The notes under the pieces: generated by a model
What the model was told of the DNA's origin: nothing
The model's database searches: none
The model's input: only the letters and a program-made list of their open reading frames with translations
Shown: in pieces, positions 1-8,469 of the stretch
Position numbering within the stretch: the stretch's first letter is position 1
Layout of the letters: every line of letters starts with the position of its first letter
Position numbers and translations under genes: made by a program
Source of the DNA: Cytophagales bacterium
GTDB lineage: Bacteria > Bacteroidota > Bacteroidia > Cytophagales > Spirosomataceae
DNA: 64,000 nt
NCBI GenBank assembly: GCA_013298865.1
Contig: JAAFJL010000003.1
Span: 19,955 to 83,954 of the forward strand
Direction of reading: 5' to 3'

Positions 1-1
1 T

Positions 2-667
2 AATTTACTTGAAATCGGTTGTGGCACGGGCAGAGGTGTTGCAGTGCTTGCCCCGTCCGTTACACATTATACAGGGGTTGACAAAAACGAACCTTTGATG
101 ACCAAACTTTCGGCTGAATACCCAAATTTTAAATTTATTGATATGTTTTTGCCACCGTTGAAAGGTTTGGCAGATAATACGTTTGATTATATCGTTACTT
201 TTCAGGTAATTGAACATATTGAATTTGATGATGAATTTATCAAGGAAGCTCACCGAGTTTTGAAACCAGGGGGGAAATTAATTCTAACAACAGTCAACAA
301 AAAATATTCATTATCCAGAAATCCTTGGCACGTCAGAGAATATTTAGCAACAGAATTGAGAGATTTAATGCTAAAATATTTTCCAAATGTAAAAACTCAG
401 GGTATTCATGGCAATCCCAAAGTGATGTCGTATTACGATGAAAATAAACGCTCTGTTCAAAAAATTACCCGTTTTGATATTTTCAATCTGCAATACAAAC
501 TACCACGTTGGATGCTCCAAATTCCTTACGACATTGCCAACAGAATGAGTAGGAATCTCATTCAAAGATCTGACAATCAGTTAGTTTCAGATATCACATG
601 GCAAGATTATTTCTTGAATGACGACGCAGAAGAATGTTTTGATTTTTATTATACAGCAACGAAATAG
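2..667 (+). CDS. Class I SAM-dependent methyltransferase, 5' truncated by the window edge
   Basis: The reading frame is open to the left edge, so the start lies outside the window. The first codons carry motif I of Rossmann-fold methyltransferases (LLEIGCGTGRG), followed by the acidic ribose-binding position in YTGVDKN and a Methyltransf_11-like middle (VIEHIEFDDEF, then HRVLKPGGKLILTT). About 222 residues are visible. The C-terminal part (roughly residues 100-222) is not a standard core element and probably forms a substrate cap. The substrate cannot be read from the sequence. It is followed by a 7-nt-period repeat region and then a second, unrelated methyltransferase. Confidence 0.85.
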   Translation, partial: NLLEIGCGTGRGVAVLAPSVTHYTGVDKNEPLMTKLSAEYPNFKFIDMFLPPLKGLADNTFDYIVTFQVIEHIEFDDEFIKEAHRVLKPGGKLILTTVNKKYSLSRNPWHVREYLATELRDLMLKYFPNVKTQGIHGNPKVMSYYDENKRSVQKITRFDIFNLQYKLPRWMLQIPYDIANRMSRNLIQRSDNQLVSDITWQDYFLNDDAEECFDFYYTATK

Positions 668-742
668 ACAATTATCAATAAGCAATTAACAATTATCATG
701 AAAAGCAAAAATTGTTAATTGTTAATTGTTAATTGTTAATTG
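667..742. repeat. Inverted pair of heptanucleotide arrays
   Basis: The left half repeats words of the form ACAATTA, TCAATAA, GCAATTA with a 7-nt step. The right half is four near-perfect copies of TTGTTAA, which is the reverse complement of the left word. The two halves are separated by about 14 nt and could fold into one AT-rich hairpin between two methyltransferase genes. The array runs up to 6 nt from the ATG at 748. Confidence 0.8.
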
Positions 743-747
743 AAAAG

Positions 748-1401
748 ATGGATTTTATTCCTGAAAATATCGCTCAATATTCCGAGCAACATACCTCACC
801 AGAGAGTGAATTATTAGCTTCACTCAATCGTGAAACTCATGTAAAAGTTCTTCAACCAAGAATGCTTTCTGGGCATTTACAAGGTCGATTTTTGTCGATG
901 CTCTCGTGTTCGCACAAACCCAAAAGGATTTTAGAAATTGGTACTTATACAGGATATTCCGCTTTGTGCTTGGCAGAAGGACTAACTCCAGACGGTAAAT
1001 TAATTACGATAGATGTTAATGAAGAGTTAGAAGTTTTTACCAAAAAATTCTTTGCCCAGTCGGTCTATTCGGAACAAATTGAATATTTAATTGGTGATGC
1101 ACAGGTGATTATTCCTACATTAGATGAAGAATTTGATATTGTTTTTATTGATGCCGACAAGTTGAACTATTCCAAGTATTATGATTTAGTTTTTGACAAA
1201 GTAAAACCGAACGGACTCATTATTTCGGACAATGTTTTGTGGAGTGGGAAAGTGGCAAATCTACCAGAAGGAAAAAAAACAGATAAAGACACTCAAGCAC
1301 TTTTGGATTTTAATAAAAAATGTAACGACGACCCAAGAACTGAAAATATCCTCCTCCCGATTAGAGACGGTTTGATGATTTCGAGGGTTTTAGGGAAATA
1401 A
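748..1401 (+). CDS. O-methyltransferase, family 3 (caffeoyl-CoA/catechol type)
   Basis: A 217-residue protein of the size of PF01596 enzymes. It has motif I RILEIGTYTGYSALCLAEGL, the acidic residue in LITIDVNEE, and the metal-binding signature IDADK ... SDNVLWSGKV typical of divalent-cation-dependent O-methyltransferases. I chose ATG 748 over an in-frame TTG at 733 because the TTG lies inside the TTGTTAA repeat. Its stop codon abuts the ATG of the next gene with no spacing, so it probably heads a co-transcribed group. The acceptor substrate is unknown. Confidence 0.88.
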   Translation: MDFIPENIAQYSEQHTSPESELLASLNRETHVKVLQPRMLSGHLQGRFLSMLSCSHKPKRILEIGTYTGYSALCLAEGLTPDGKLITIDVNEELEVFTKKFFAQSVYSEQIEYLIGDAQVIIPTLDEEFDIVFIDADKLNYSKYYDLVFDKVKPNGLIISDNVLWSGKVANLPEGKKTDKDTQALLDFNKKCNDDPRTENILLPIRDGLMISRVLGK

Positions 1402-1770
1402 ATGCTCAAAAAAATCATCACATATTTCATTGCATTAGTTTGGTTAATCAATGGATTTTTCTGTAAAATATTGAATCTTGTTCCTCGGCATCAAGAAATT
1501 GTTGGTCGAATTTTAGGACAAGACTTTGCCATGATTGCAACCAAAGCCATCGGTTTTTCAGAAGTGTTAATGGTTGTCTGGATTTTGAGTAAAATAAAAC
1601 CTCGGTGGTGTGCAATTTTTCAAATCTTTATTATTGCAACCATGAACACAATTGAGTTTTTTGCCGTGCCAGATGTTTTATTGTTTGGTCATGTAAATGC
1701 CATAATTGCTACCCTTTTTATTGCTTTAATCTATTTCAATGAATTTTATTTAAAGCCTGCAAATATCTGA
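1402..1770 (+). CDS. DoxX-like four-helix membrane protein
   Basis: A 122-residue integral membrane protein with four hydrophobic segments (about 5-22, 47-64, 68-88 and 95-115). The pattern and length fit the DoxX-like family (PF13781 type). Members of this wider family sit in the inner membrane and are poorly characterised. It begins directly after the stop of the O-methyltransferase and ends 8 nt before the DUF2071 gene. No redox cysteine motif is evident. Confidence 0.7.
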   Translation: MLKKIITYFIALVWLINGFFCKILNLVPRHQEIVGRILGQDFAMIATKAIGFSEVLMVVWILSKIKPRWCAIFQIFIIATMNTIEFFAVPDVLLFGHVNAIIATLFIALIYFNEFYLKPANI

Positions 1771-1778
1771 TAATCAAA

Positions 1779-2519
1779 ATGTTATCTTTTCTAAAAAATC
1801 ATCCTTTTGCCGTTGAGGCTCATTTTGAAAGCTCACTCGTACTAACTTATGCAGTGCCAAAAGAGGAGTTGCAAAACCTCATTCCTGACTGTTTAGAATT
1901 AGATACTTTTGATGATCAATGGGCTTTTGTTGCAGTTGCTTTGGTAAAGACAAAAGGGCTTCGACCGAAAGGTTTTCCTGCATTTATGGGTAATGATTTT
2001 GTGCTGACAGGTTATAGGGTTTTCGTGAAATATCATACCAATCAAGGAAAAAGATTGCGAGGTTTGTACATCTTGAAATCTGAAACAGATAAGAAAAAGA
2101 TGGAGTTCATGGGAAATATCTTTACGCATTACCAATACACTACCACTGATATTGCCTTCATTGAAAATGATGAAAATATCAAAGTGATTTCGCAAAAGTC
2201 TAAACTAAATATTGAGGTAAATTTCAAGAATGAAGCTGTAGATTTACCTAAAAACTCTCCCTTTAAAGACTGGAAAGAAGCCCGACGTTTTGCTGGTCCG
2301 TTACCTTTTACTTTTACCTACAACGAAGCAACAAAAGAGGTGTTAATCATCGAAGGTGTTCGGAGTAATTGGACTCCCAAAGCTGTTGAAGTTATCAAAA
2401 GTGAGGTTGGATTTGTGGAAGAAAAAGGATTTCAAAACATCGTTTTAGCAAATGCGTTTATCATACAAGACATTCCTTATTTCTGGAAAAAAGGTAAAAT
2501 AGAACGATGGAAAATATAA
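1779..2519 (+). CDS. DUF2071 family protein (YqjF-like)
   Basis: A soluble 246-residue protein matching DUF2071, a fold related to acetoacetate decarboxylase. The N-terminal segment about crossing the threshold with LIPDCLELDTFDDQWAFVAV and the later GYRVFVKY and GLYILKSETD stretches follow the family pattern. The family has no established reaction. The last 13 nt overlap the start of the downstream membrane-anchored methyltransferase, which suggests translational coupling. Confidence 0.78.
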   Translation: MLSFLKNHPFAVEAHFESSLVLTYAVPKEELQNLIPDCLELDTFDDQWAFVAVALVKTKGLRPKGFPAFMGNDFVLTGYRVFVKYHTNQGKRLRGLYILKSETDKKKMEFMGNIFTHYQYTTTDIAFIENDENIKVISQKSKLNIEVNFKNEAVDLPKNSPFKDWKEARRFAGPLPFTFTYNEATKEVLIIEGVRSNWTPKAVEVIKSEVGFVEEKGFQNIVLANAFIIQDIPYFWKKGKIERWKI

Positions 2520-3274
2520 GTCGAAAACCATTTCAGGGAGTTCTAAATATTGTCCGTTTCAACTGGCATTTTTATGTAATTATCTGTATATCAGTTATTT
2601 TGATAATTTTTTCAAAACAATTTTTGCCTGACTATTTTGAAGTTTATGTTGTTCTATTAGTTATCGGGATGATTTTAAGTACTTTAATTACATTGCTTGT
2701 TTCGTATTATGTTTATGATTTTTCGCCACTTTACAAACTTGATTTTTTAGATAATTTAGGGATTAAGCCTAAAGCTAATTTGGTCAATATTAATGCTGGA
2801 TTTGATGAAACAAGTCATATTTTAGTTCATAAATTTCCTAAAACAAATCTTGAAGTTTTTGATTTTTACGATCCCACAAAACATACAGAAGTTTCCATTG
2901 AAAGGGCAAGAAAGAGATATGCTCAGTTTCCCAATATCAAAGTTGTAGAAACTTCAGAATTACCATTATCTCCTGACTCAAAGGACTTTATCTTTATCAT
3001 TTTTGCAGCACATGAAATCAGAAATATAGATGAACGAATACTTTTTTTCCAACAAATAAGAGATTCTATAAAACCTGATGGGAAAATTATTGTGGTTGAA
3101 CATCTCAGAGATTTACCCAATTTTTTGGCGTATAATATTGGGTTTCTTCATTTTTTCGGTAAAAAAGAATGGCAAAAAACCTTTGATACTGCTCAATTAT
3201 CTATTCATAAAGAAGTAAAATTAACGCCATTTATTTCTATTTTTTCTCTCGGTAAACATGGAATTACATCTTAA
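2507..3274 (+). CDS. Membrane-anchored class I SAM methyltransferase
   Basis: A 255-residue protein with two N-terminal transmembrane segments (about 20-38 and 45-68) followed by a cytosolic methyltransferase domain. The glycine-rich loop is degenerate (NLVNINAGFDETS instead of GxGxG). The later motifs are recognisable: VFDFYDP with the acidic position, FIFIIFAAHEIRN, and IKPDGKIIVVEHLRD. The C-terminal LTPFISIFSLGKHG also occurs in related proteins as I recall them. It overlaps the genes on both sides. Whether the altered motif I still binds SAM cannot be decided from sequence alone. Confidence 0.72.
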   Translation: MENISRKPFQGVLNIVRFNWHFYVIICISVILIIFSKQFLPDYFEVYVVLLVIGMILSTLITLLVSYYVYDFSPLYKLDFLDNLGIKPKANLVNINAGFDETSHILVHKFPKTNLEVFDFYDPTKHTEVSIERARKRYAQFPNIKVVETSELPLSPDSKDFIFIIFAAHEIRNIDERILFFQQIRDSIKPDGKIIVVEHLRDLPNFLAYNIGFLHFFGKKEWQKTFDTAQLSIHKEVKLTPFISIFSLGKHGITS

Positions 3275-3653
3275 ATTTATTGGCTATGCCCTTATGATTT
3301 TGGCATTTATCCATGTGATTTTTCCAAAATATTTCAATTGGAAAGAAGAACTTGCTTCTCTGAGTCTCATCAATAAACAGATGATGGAAGTGCATACTTT
3401 TTTTGTAGCTTTTACTGTTTTCTTGAATGGGCTACTCTGTGTTATATCAACTAATGACCTCATTAATAGTACATTAGGGCAAAGAATTTGTTTTGGCTTT
3501 GCCATCTTTTGGGGCGTCAGGTTTTTGTTCCAATTCTTTGTTTACTCATCAAAGCTCTGGAAAGGAAAAACTTTCGAGACCACAATTCACATTCTTGCTT
3601 CCCTCTTCTGGGCATATATCACAACCATTTTTTTTCTTATCAGTAATCACTGA
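3258..3653 (+). CDS. Hypothetical four-helix membrane protein
   Basis: A 131-residue protein with four hydrophobic segments (about 7-25, 44-62, 76-95 and 106-126). I do not recognise a named family. It overlaps the preceding methyltransferase by 17 nt and is the last gene of the compact run that starts at 748, so a shared role with the DoxX-like and DUF2071 proteins is likely. The conserved-looking histidines in IHVIFPK and MMEVHTFF lie near helix ends. Confidence 0.65.
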   Translation: MELHLKFIGYALMILAFIHVIFPKYFNWKEELASLSLINKQMMEVHTFFVAFTVFLNGLLCVISTNDLINSTLGQRICFGFAIFWGVRFLFQFFVYSSKLWKGKTFETTIHILASLFWAYITTIFFLISNH

Positions 3654-4015
3654 GGAATGAGTTAAAAAAAAACTTTAACAATTTAACATAGAGGTATAGA
3701 GACGTAGAGTTAATATTTTACCTTTTCGCTAATCCTATACATCTCTAAGTTTCATTTGGGCGAACTCTAAGTTTCATTTCATCATAAGTTATTTTTTAAC
3801 AGATTCTAAGTCAAACATCTATTTGTGTAAATCTGATATTTCTGCAATATCCCTAAATTTAGGGATACAAAATCCCCTGTTTTAAGGATTTACATTGTTT
3901 TTGAATAGTTAGAAATTTGTCATGTCTTTCATAGCTATGAGTTGTGGGCTTTGAGTAATAAGCTAATGTTGTTTATGCTCATGTCTTGTTTCTCAAAGCT
4001 CAACTCAAAAAAGTC
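3654..4015. other. Intergenic region (362 bp) before the LytTR gene
   Basis: It contains a direct repeat of CTCTAAGTTTCATTT (around 3753-3780), a run with a 7-8 nt step (ATAGAGG/TATAGAG/ACGTAGAG near 3689-3708) and the 18-bp palindrome listed separately. I found no exact TAnnTTTG promoter with a spaced TTG and no convincing small gene. Confidence 0.5.
3849..3866. promoter_or_regulatory. Perfect 18-bp palindrome, candidate operator
   Basis: ATCCCTAAATTTAGGGAT is its own reverse complement. It is followed 6 nt later by a weaker half-similar AATCCCCTGTTTTAAGGAT. It lies 150 bp upstream of the LytTR regulator start. A role in autoregulation is inference; LytTR proteins usually bind spaced direct repeats, so another regulator is possible. 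Confidence 0.5.
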
Positions 4016-4363
4016 ATGATAACTCAAATGCCTTCTTCTCCTTTTTTCTTGTTGCCAGATAAGCACAAGCGGAAAGAAAAAATCCCTTTCGACGATATTC
4101 TTTATTTACAAGGAAATGCCAATTACACGCTTATTTATCTGAACAATGGCAAAGTAAAACTTTCTCCAAGAACCTTGCTTTATCATATTCAAAATTCATT
4201 AAATGACTCTTTTATTCGGATTCACCGAGGATTTTGTGTAAACAGAATTCACGTGAAAGATAATCAAGAGGGTGATATAAAGCATGTAACGCACCTTTCT
4301 TTGAAAGACGAAACCCAATTACCAGTTTCTCGAAGAAAGCGGAGTGTGCTTTATGAGTTATAA
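4016..4363 (+). CDS. Stand-alone LytTR DNA-binding domain regulator
   Basis: About 115 residues from ATG 4016, nearly all LytTR domain: IPFDDILYLQGNANYTLIYLNNG, SPRTLLYHIQNSL, FIRIHRGFCVNRIHV and LPVSRRKRSVL match the family's beta-strand and recognition segments. There is no receiver domain, so it is not a classical response regulator; such single-domain LytTR proteins are common in Cytophagales. I rejected the longer TTG start at 3986 because the extra residues precede the family's usual N-terminus. A strong inverted repeat follows the gene immediately. Confidence 0.85.
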   Translation: MITQMPSSPFFLLPDKHKRKEKIPFDDILYLQGNANYTLIYLNNGKVKLSPRTLLYHIQNSLNDSFIRIHRGFCVNRIHVKDNQEGDIKHVTHLSLKDETQLPVSRRKRSVLYEL

Positions 4364-4372
4364 GCCGAAGCC

Positions 4373-4443
4373 AAGCCCCCTAACCCCCAGAGGGGGAATT
4401 ACAATTCAACATCGAAGTTCCCCCTCTGGGGGTCAGGGGGCTT
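4373..4443. repeat. REP-like GC-rich inverted repeat
   Basis: Arms of 26 nt (4373-4398 and 4418-4443) are complementary except for one position that would be G-U in RNA; the loop is 19 nt. Each arm is a C-run/G-run structure (GCCCCCTAACCCCCAGAGGG). Its G+C is far above that of its surroundings. It lies between the LytTR gene and a plus-strand exported protein, ending 19 nt before that ATG. It may terminate or stabilise transcripts. Confidence 0.85.
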
Positions 4444-4462
4444 CGTTTAACTTTCCAATCCA

Positions 4463-5674
4463 ATGAAAAAGATTTATCAAATATTAACTATCTTGCTTTG
4501 TATATACGTACAAACAACCAATGCCCAAATGGGGGTAAATTCGACAGGGGCAGCACCTGCAACGACTGCGATGTTAGATGTTAGTAGTACGACAAAAGGG
4601 TTTTTGATGCCTCGGATGACAACCCTACAAAGAGATGCAATAATGTTTCCTGCGAATGGCTTAATGATTTATAATACAAGTATAAGCGAGGTTCAAGTTT
4701 ATGATGGAAGCTGGAAACTTTTGAGTAGGATAAATGCACCATTAGTGATGGCTGGGACAACAAATAATGGTATCCTACAAGGATTTAATAGTGGAACTGG
4801 ACAGGGATTATACGGATATTCAGCCTTGGGTTTTGGCGTATTGGGGGCATCTGGTGGTGCAACAAGTGGAGTTAAAGGGACTTCAGGCTCTGGTATTGGC
4901 GTAGAAGGATTTTCAACTTCTGGTTATGGCGTTTCGGGTGTTTCAACTTCAAACTATGCCCTTTATGGTTTTGCAGGAACAAACCATGCCTTGTATGCTG
5001 AAATAAATGGCGGAACTGTTGCAGCAGCAAGAATTGTAAATAATAATGGTACAGGAAATGCCATTTATGCCAATAATAATTCTTCCACAAACGCTACGGG
5101 TAGATTTGTAAATAATAATGTAAATGGTGATGCAGGTAGATTTGAAGCTACAAATGGATTTGGGGTTAATTCGTTTACTACAGGAACAGGTAATGCTGTA
5201 CAAGGGGATGCAAATAGTGGCTTCGGAGGATATTTCAGAAGTGTATCTGGTATAGGTTTGGCTGCAATTTCTACAAGTAATAACGGTTTTTATGCCGAGA
5301 ATTCTTCATCAACAGTACCAGTTGCACAAATTGCTAATGTATCGGGCGGAACGGGTATTGAAGTTATAGCGAGTACCGCCCTGAAAATCACAGGGGCAAT
5401 CAAAGTTGCGGGTGGAATTACAGCACAACCTGCTTTCAAAATTGTTTCAAGTGCATCAAATACATCAACATACATAATGACAATTCCGAATACAACACTT
5501 GCCAATAACGCTAACGATATTTTGATTGTTACGCATAATTATAGCCCGACTGGCATATATCTTACTAAACCTTATGGTGTTTTTTGGACTGGTACAAATT
5601 GGGCAATTTTTATTGAAGATTTTACTCCTATGGTAGTTGGGACAGCTTTTAATGTTCTGGTTATCAAGCAGTAA
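4463..5674 (+). CDS. Exported Gly/Ser/Thr-rich repeat protein, adhesin- or tail-fibre-like
   Basis: A 403-residue protein with a signal peptide (MKKIYQILTILLCIYVQTTNA). It then has the Bacteroidota motif seen at the N-terminus of many surface proteins (MLDVSSTTKGFLMPRMTT, then GLMIYNTS). Residues about 100-300 are degenerate short repeats such as GVLGASGG, GVKGTSGSGIGVEG and NNNGTGNA, suggesting a beta-solenoid or fibre. The C-terminus (YGVFWTGTNWAIFIEDFTPM, then FNVLVIKQ) resembles a small domain seen in other secreted Bacteroidota proteins. No T9SS sorting domain is present. The function is unknown. Confidence 0.7.
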   Translation: MKKIYQILTILLCIYVQTTNAQMGVNSTGAAPATTAMLDVSSTTKGFLMPRMTTLQRDAIMFPANGLMIYNTSISEVQVYDGSWKLLSRINAPLVMAGTTNNGILQGFNSGTGQGLYGYSALGFGVLGASGGATSGVKGTSGSGIGVEGFSTSGYGVSGVSTSNYALYGFAGTNHALYAEINGGTVAAARIVNNNGTGNAIYANNNSSTNATGRFVNNNVNGDAGRFEATNGFGVNSFTTGTGNAVQGDANSGFGGYFRSVSGIGLAAISTSNNGFYAENSSSTVPVAQIANVSGGTGIEVIASTALKITGAIKVAGGITAQPAFKIVSSASNTSTYIMTIPNTTLANNANDILIVTHNYSPTGIYLTKPYGVFWTGTNWAIFIEDFTPMVVGTAFNVLVIKQ

Positions 5675-5694
5675 CAAAATATATCACTAACACT

Positions 5695-5729
5695 CCAAAG
5701 GCTTTACATCATCTGAAGCCTTTGGGTTT
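5695..5729 (+). terminator. Rho-independent terminator
   Basis: Stem CCAAAGGCTT / AAGCCTTTGG (5695-5704 and 5716-5725) with an 11-nt loop and a following GTTTT, 20 nt after the stop of the exported repeat protein. Confidence 0.75.
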
Positions 5730-5743
5730 TAAACTCAAAAGTT

Positions 5744-6232
5744 ATGAAAACTTATCTTTTTTTTCTCTTACTTCTTTGCAGTATTTCGTCTTGTTCAAAA
5801 TCAAGCGATGCAACGCCTGTTCCAACTGTCAGTTATATTTCCATGAAAATTAATGGGGTAGAGTGGAAAAGTAGTGTGGGGTCTGGTGGTATAGGCTCTG
5901 GGAACTTTGCTGCAACTGGTACATTGGATGTTACTGGTGGGAAAGATGTTTTGGTATTTGCAATGGTTAATTGTATAGCCGTAGGAACAGCCTATAAATT
6001 AGAAGATACGAACGACAGACTTTTTCAATTTACTCGGTCAGCTTCAAAAGTGAGTTATTTTATTGGTAAAGACACTAAAGGTTCTACAGGGACGCTCACA
6101 ATTACGAAAACGAAGGCTGGTGCAGGTACTATTACATACGCCAATGCTACTTTTTCGGGAATTGCTAATGGTACAGACGGAAGCAAAATCACAATTACAG
6201 AAGGAAAAATTGTAAACTCACAGGTGGATTAA
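5744..6232 (+). CDS. Small secreted lipoprotein of unknown function
   Basis: A 162-residue protein. The signal ends in the lipobox SISSC (Cys about residue 18), so it should be acylated. The mature part starts with a Ser/Pro-rich linker and MKINGVEWKSS, a pattern seen in the DUF6252-like beta-sandwich lipoproteins of Bacteroidota. No catalytic motif is seen. It follows a terminator, so it probably has its own promoter, and it ends just before a strong bidirectional terminator. Confidence 0.65.
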   Translation: MKTYLFFLLLLCSISSCSKSSDATPVPTVSYISMKINGVEWKSSVGSGGIGSGNFAATGTLDVTGGKDVLVFAMVNCIAVGTAYKLEDTNDRLFQFTRSASKVSYFIGKDTKGSTGTLTITKTKAGAGTITYANATFSGIANGTDGSKITITEGKIVNSQVD

Positions 6233-6270
6233 TTTCAAACTCGTACATAAAAGTGTAATAGTTTAACACA

Positions 6271-6323
6271 AAAAACTCGTATGAATAAATGTGAAACTTC
6301 ACATTTATTCATACGAGTTTTTT
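6271..6323. terminator. Bidirectional terminator between convergent genes
   Basis: A perfect 24-bp stem (6271-6294 with 6300-6323 region) with a 4-nt loop AACT. A-run on one side and T-run on the other allow termination in both directions. It separates the lipoprotein gene (plus) from the pectate-lyase-fold gene (minus). Confidence 0.88.
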
Positions 6324-6346
6324 GTTTTTATCAGAAAAATATCTAA

Positions 6347-8419
6347 TCAATACTCTTCTTTAATCTTCAAAATTGTTCCATTTGATAGCTGCACACTTCC
6401 GCCACGGTAGAAAATTTTATTGGCAAAAATGGTAGTGTTTGTTGCAGGAACTTGAATTAAGTGATTGGAATTAATGTAAACATTATCAGAAATCTCTGGA
6501 ATTCTATTGCAAGACCATACACTTGGGTCATTCCAGTCCCCAGATTTTGTGGTTTCCATTTTCAAACAACTATTTTCAACACTACTTTTATAAAACCCAA
6601 ATTGATAGGGCGTATTTCTCCAAATTGTATCACTTCTCAAAGTCCTTGAAACTCCATTCTGGCTTTCAATAACCCCGATTCCGTACCATCCATTTGAAAC
6701 ATAACTTGTCATGGTTAGTCCCACAACGCTGAATGCAGCATCTTGTACTGTAAATGCGGGTTGATTATTACCAGAAAAAGATGAAGCAGGATAAACCAAC
6801 GCTCCCAAGATTTCAGTAGCTCCACCATTGGTTGTGTTCGCAATTACGGCACGTCCTTCAGTCTTTAGTCCTAAAATCCAGAATTTTCCACCTACATTAT
6901 CAAGGTCTTTTTCGGTTTCGGGTTGTACTTCGGGGTTCAATTGTCTTGCCCACATACGTACAGGAAATTGCGGCGTAAAAGCCTCAACCATGTCCTCAAT
7001 AAACACTTTTCCATTCGTATTTCGTACGGTATTGTTGTACTGTACCCCCGTTGATTTTATCACAACGGTTCTTTTGCTATTATTCAATAACCTAAATCCC
7101 CCTTTAAAACTGTCAATAAAAAGTGGTTTTGTTGCTGATGAATCAATGATGATTTTACTATTGTTGAAGAAGAAAATTTTTGATAGATTCAAGCCAGTAA
7201 TCATCTCGACCGAAGCAGGAATATTTATATCTGCATATACACAATAGCCAGTGCCATTATCTCCAATTTTGCCAAAATAAATAACTTTTTTCCCAGAATT
7301 AAACGCCGCCTGAATACCAGCAGTTGCATCTGAAAAACCATAAATAGGATTTGTTGGATTAGCCCCATAAGTAGTTACATCTGCCCAATCTGATTGTTTA
7401 TTATTGTAGTATTCAGGAGTTTCTTCGATGGGTAAATCAAGGCTTTTATTATCATTCGGGAATTTAGAGTAGTTTTGTACATTCCGAAATTCCGATACAT
7501 AAGGTGTCGTAACAGTCTGATTATTATTAATAATAGATGTTCCGTATCCCTGAGTATCAATGTTTCTGGCATACAAAAATGCAGTACTATTGATGGCTGG
7601 ATTACTGGCATTTCCTCCTTTTAGCTCACTGTCAATAATTACAATTCTGCCCAAATTACGAATGGCTGTTACAGAATTATTACTTTTTAAATGTCTGATT
7701 GCTAATGTGTTACAACTATTATACATTCCGTTTATAGCCTGATTGCTTAGCGTAATGTCTTCAAAGGTCATTGAGTATTCACAAGTGGCAACTCTTATTC
7801 CGTAATCAAATCCATCGATATTTACATTTTTAATTATCCCTGGTCCAGGCCAATTCTGTTCCATTTTCAAACCGCAATAACCACTGCCATCAGGAGAAAA
7901 AATATTCACGTTTCTGATAGCCCCATAATTACTTGTTACGTAATCAAAAGCGACCGCCCCTTCATTACTCAGACCTGTATTTATTGTTAAATTCAAAAAG
8001 TAATTTCCAAAAGCCTGATTGCCCCCACGAGTTTTGAAAACAGGTCTTGGATTAGTTTTACTCTGAAAATTTGGAGCATTGTCAATCACTTTTATGATAG
8101 TACTATCTCGACTTTCTCCCTGTAAAACCAAACAGCAATCGTAGTACCCCATCAATCCCTGAATACTATCACTTACGAGATATGTACCTTTTGGAATGTA
8201 AATAGCAACGGTACTATTAAATCGATTGAGGAGTGTTCTAACAGCCGTCCTGAATGCCTGAGTATCATCATGAATACCGTCTCCGTAAGCACCATACACG
8301 GTTTTGATATTTTTCCAAGCTACGTTTGTTTGAGGAAAATAAGTTTGTTGAGCGTTTATTTTACCAACAGTGATAGTAAATAAAAGTATTGAACAGATTC
8401 TGATAATATTTTTTTTCAT
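6347..8419 (-). CDS. Secreted double pectate-lyase-3 (GH55-like) beta-helix protein
   Basis: About 690 residues from ATG 8419 with signal peptide MKKNIIRICSILLFTITVGK. Two right-handed beta-helix units are visible. The first begins with KTVYGAYGDGIHDDTQAFRT, the second with TTYGANPTNPIYGFSDATAG, each being the DG-x-x-D-D-T-type entry of Pectate_lyase_3 domains; two such units also build GH55 glucanases. The C-terminus carries a SGDWNDPSVWSC ... NVYINSNHLIQV module common in Cytophagales surface proteins. No T9SS tail is present. The polysaccharide target is unknown. A longer ORF reaches a TTG at 8473 overlapping the upstream gene; I prefer 8419 because the signal peptide starts there. Confidence 0.75.
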   Translation of the reverse strand: MKKNIIRICSILLFTITVGKINAQQTYFPQTNVAWKNIKTVYGAYGDGIHDDTQAFRTAVRTLLNRFNSTVAIYIPKGTYLVSDSIQGLMGYYDCCLVLQGESRDSTIIKVIDNAPNFQSKTNPRPVFKTRGGNQAFGNYFLNLTINTGLSNEGAVAFDYVTSNYGAIRNVNIFSPDGSGYCGLKMEQNWPGPGIIKNVNIDGFDYGIRVATCEYSMTFEDITLSNQAINGMYNSCNTLAIRHLKSNNSVTAIRNLGRIVIIDSELKGGNASNPAINSTAFLYARNIDTQGYGTSIINNNQTVTTPYVSEFRNVQNYSKFPNDNKSLDLPIEETPEYYNNKQSDWADVTTYGANPTNPIYGFSDATAGIQAAFNSGKKVIYFGKIGDNGTGYCVYADINIPASVEMITGLNLSKIFFFNNSKIIIDSSATKPLFIDSFKGGFRLLNNSKRTVVIKSTGVQYNNTVRNTNGKVFIEDMVEAFTPQFPVRMWARQLNPEVQPETEKDLDNVGGKFWILGLKTEGRAVIANTTNGGATEILGALVYPASSFSGNNQPAFTVQDAAFSVVGLTMTSYVSNGWYGIGVIESQNGVSRTLRSDTIWRNTPYQFGFYKSSVENSCLKMETTKSGDWNDPSVWSCNRIPEISDNVYINSNHLIQVPATNTTIFANKIFYRGGSVQLSNGTILKIKEEY

Positions 8420-8469
8420 GATTAATTTTAAGAGGAAAGTGAATATCCTGAGTGTTTGTCGGTTCATTC

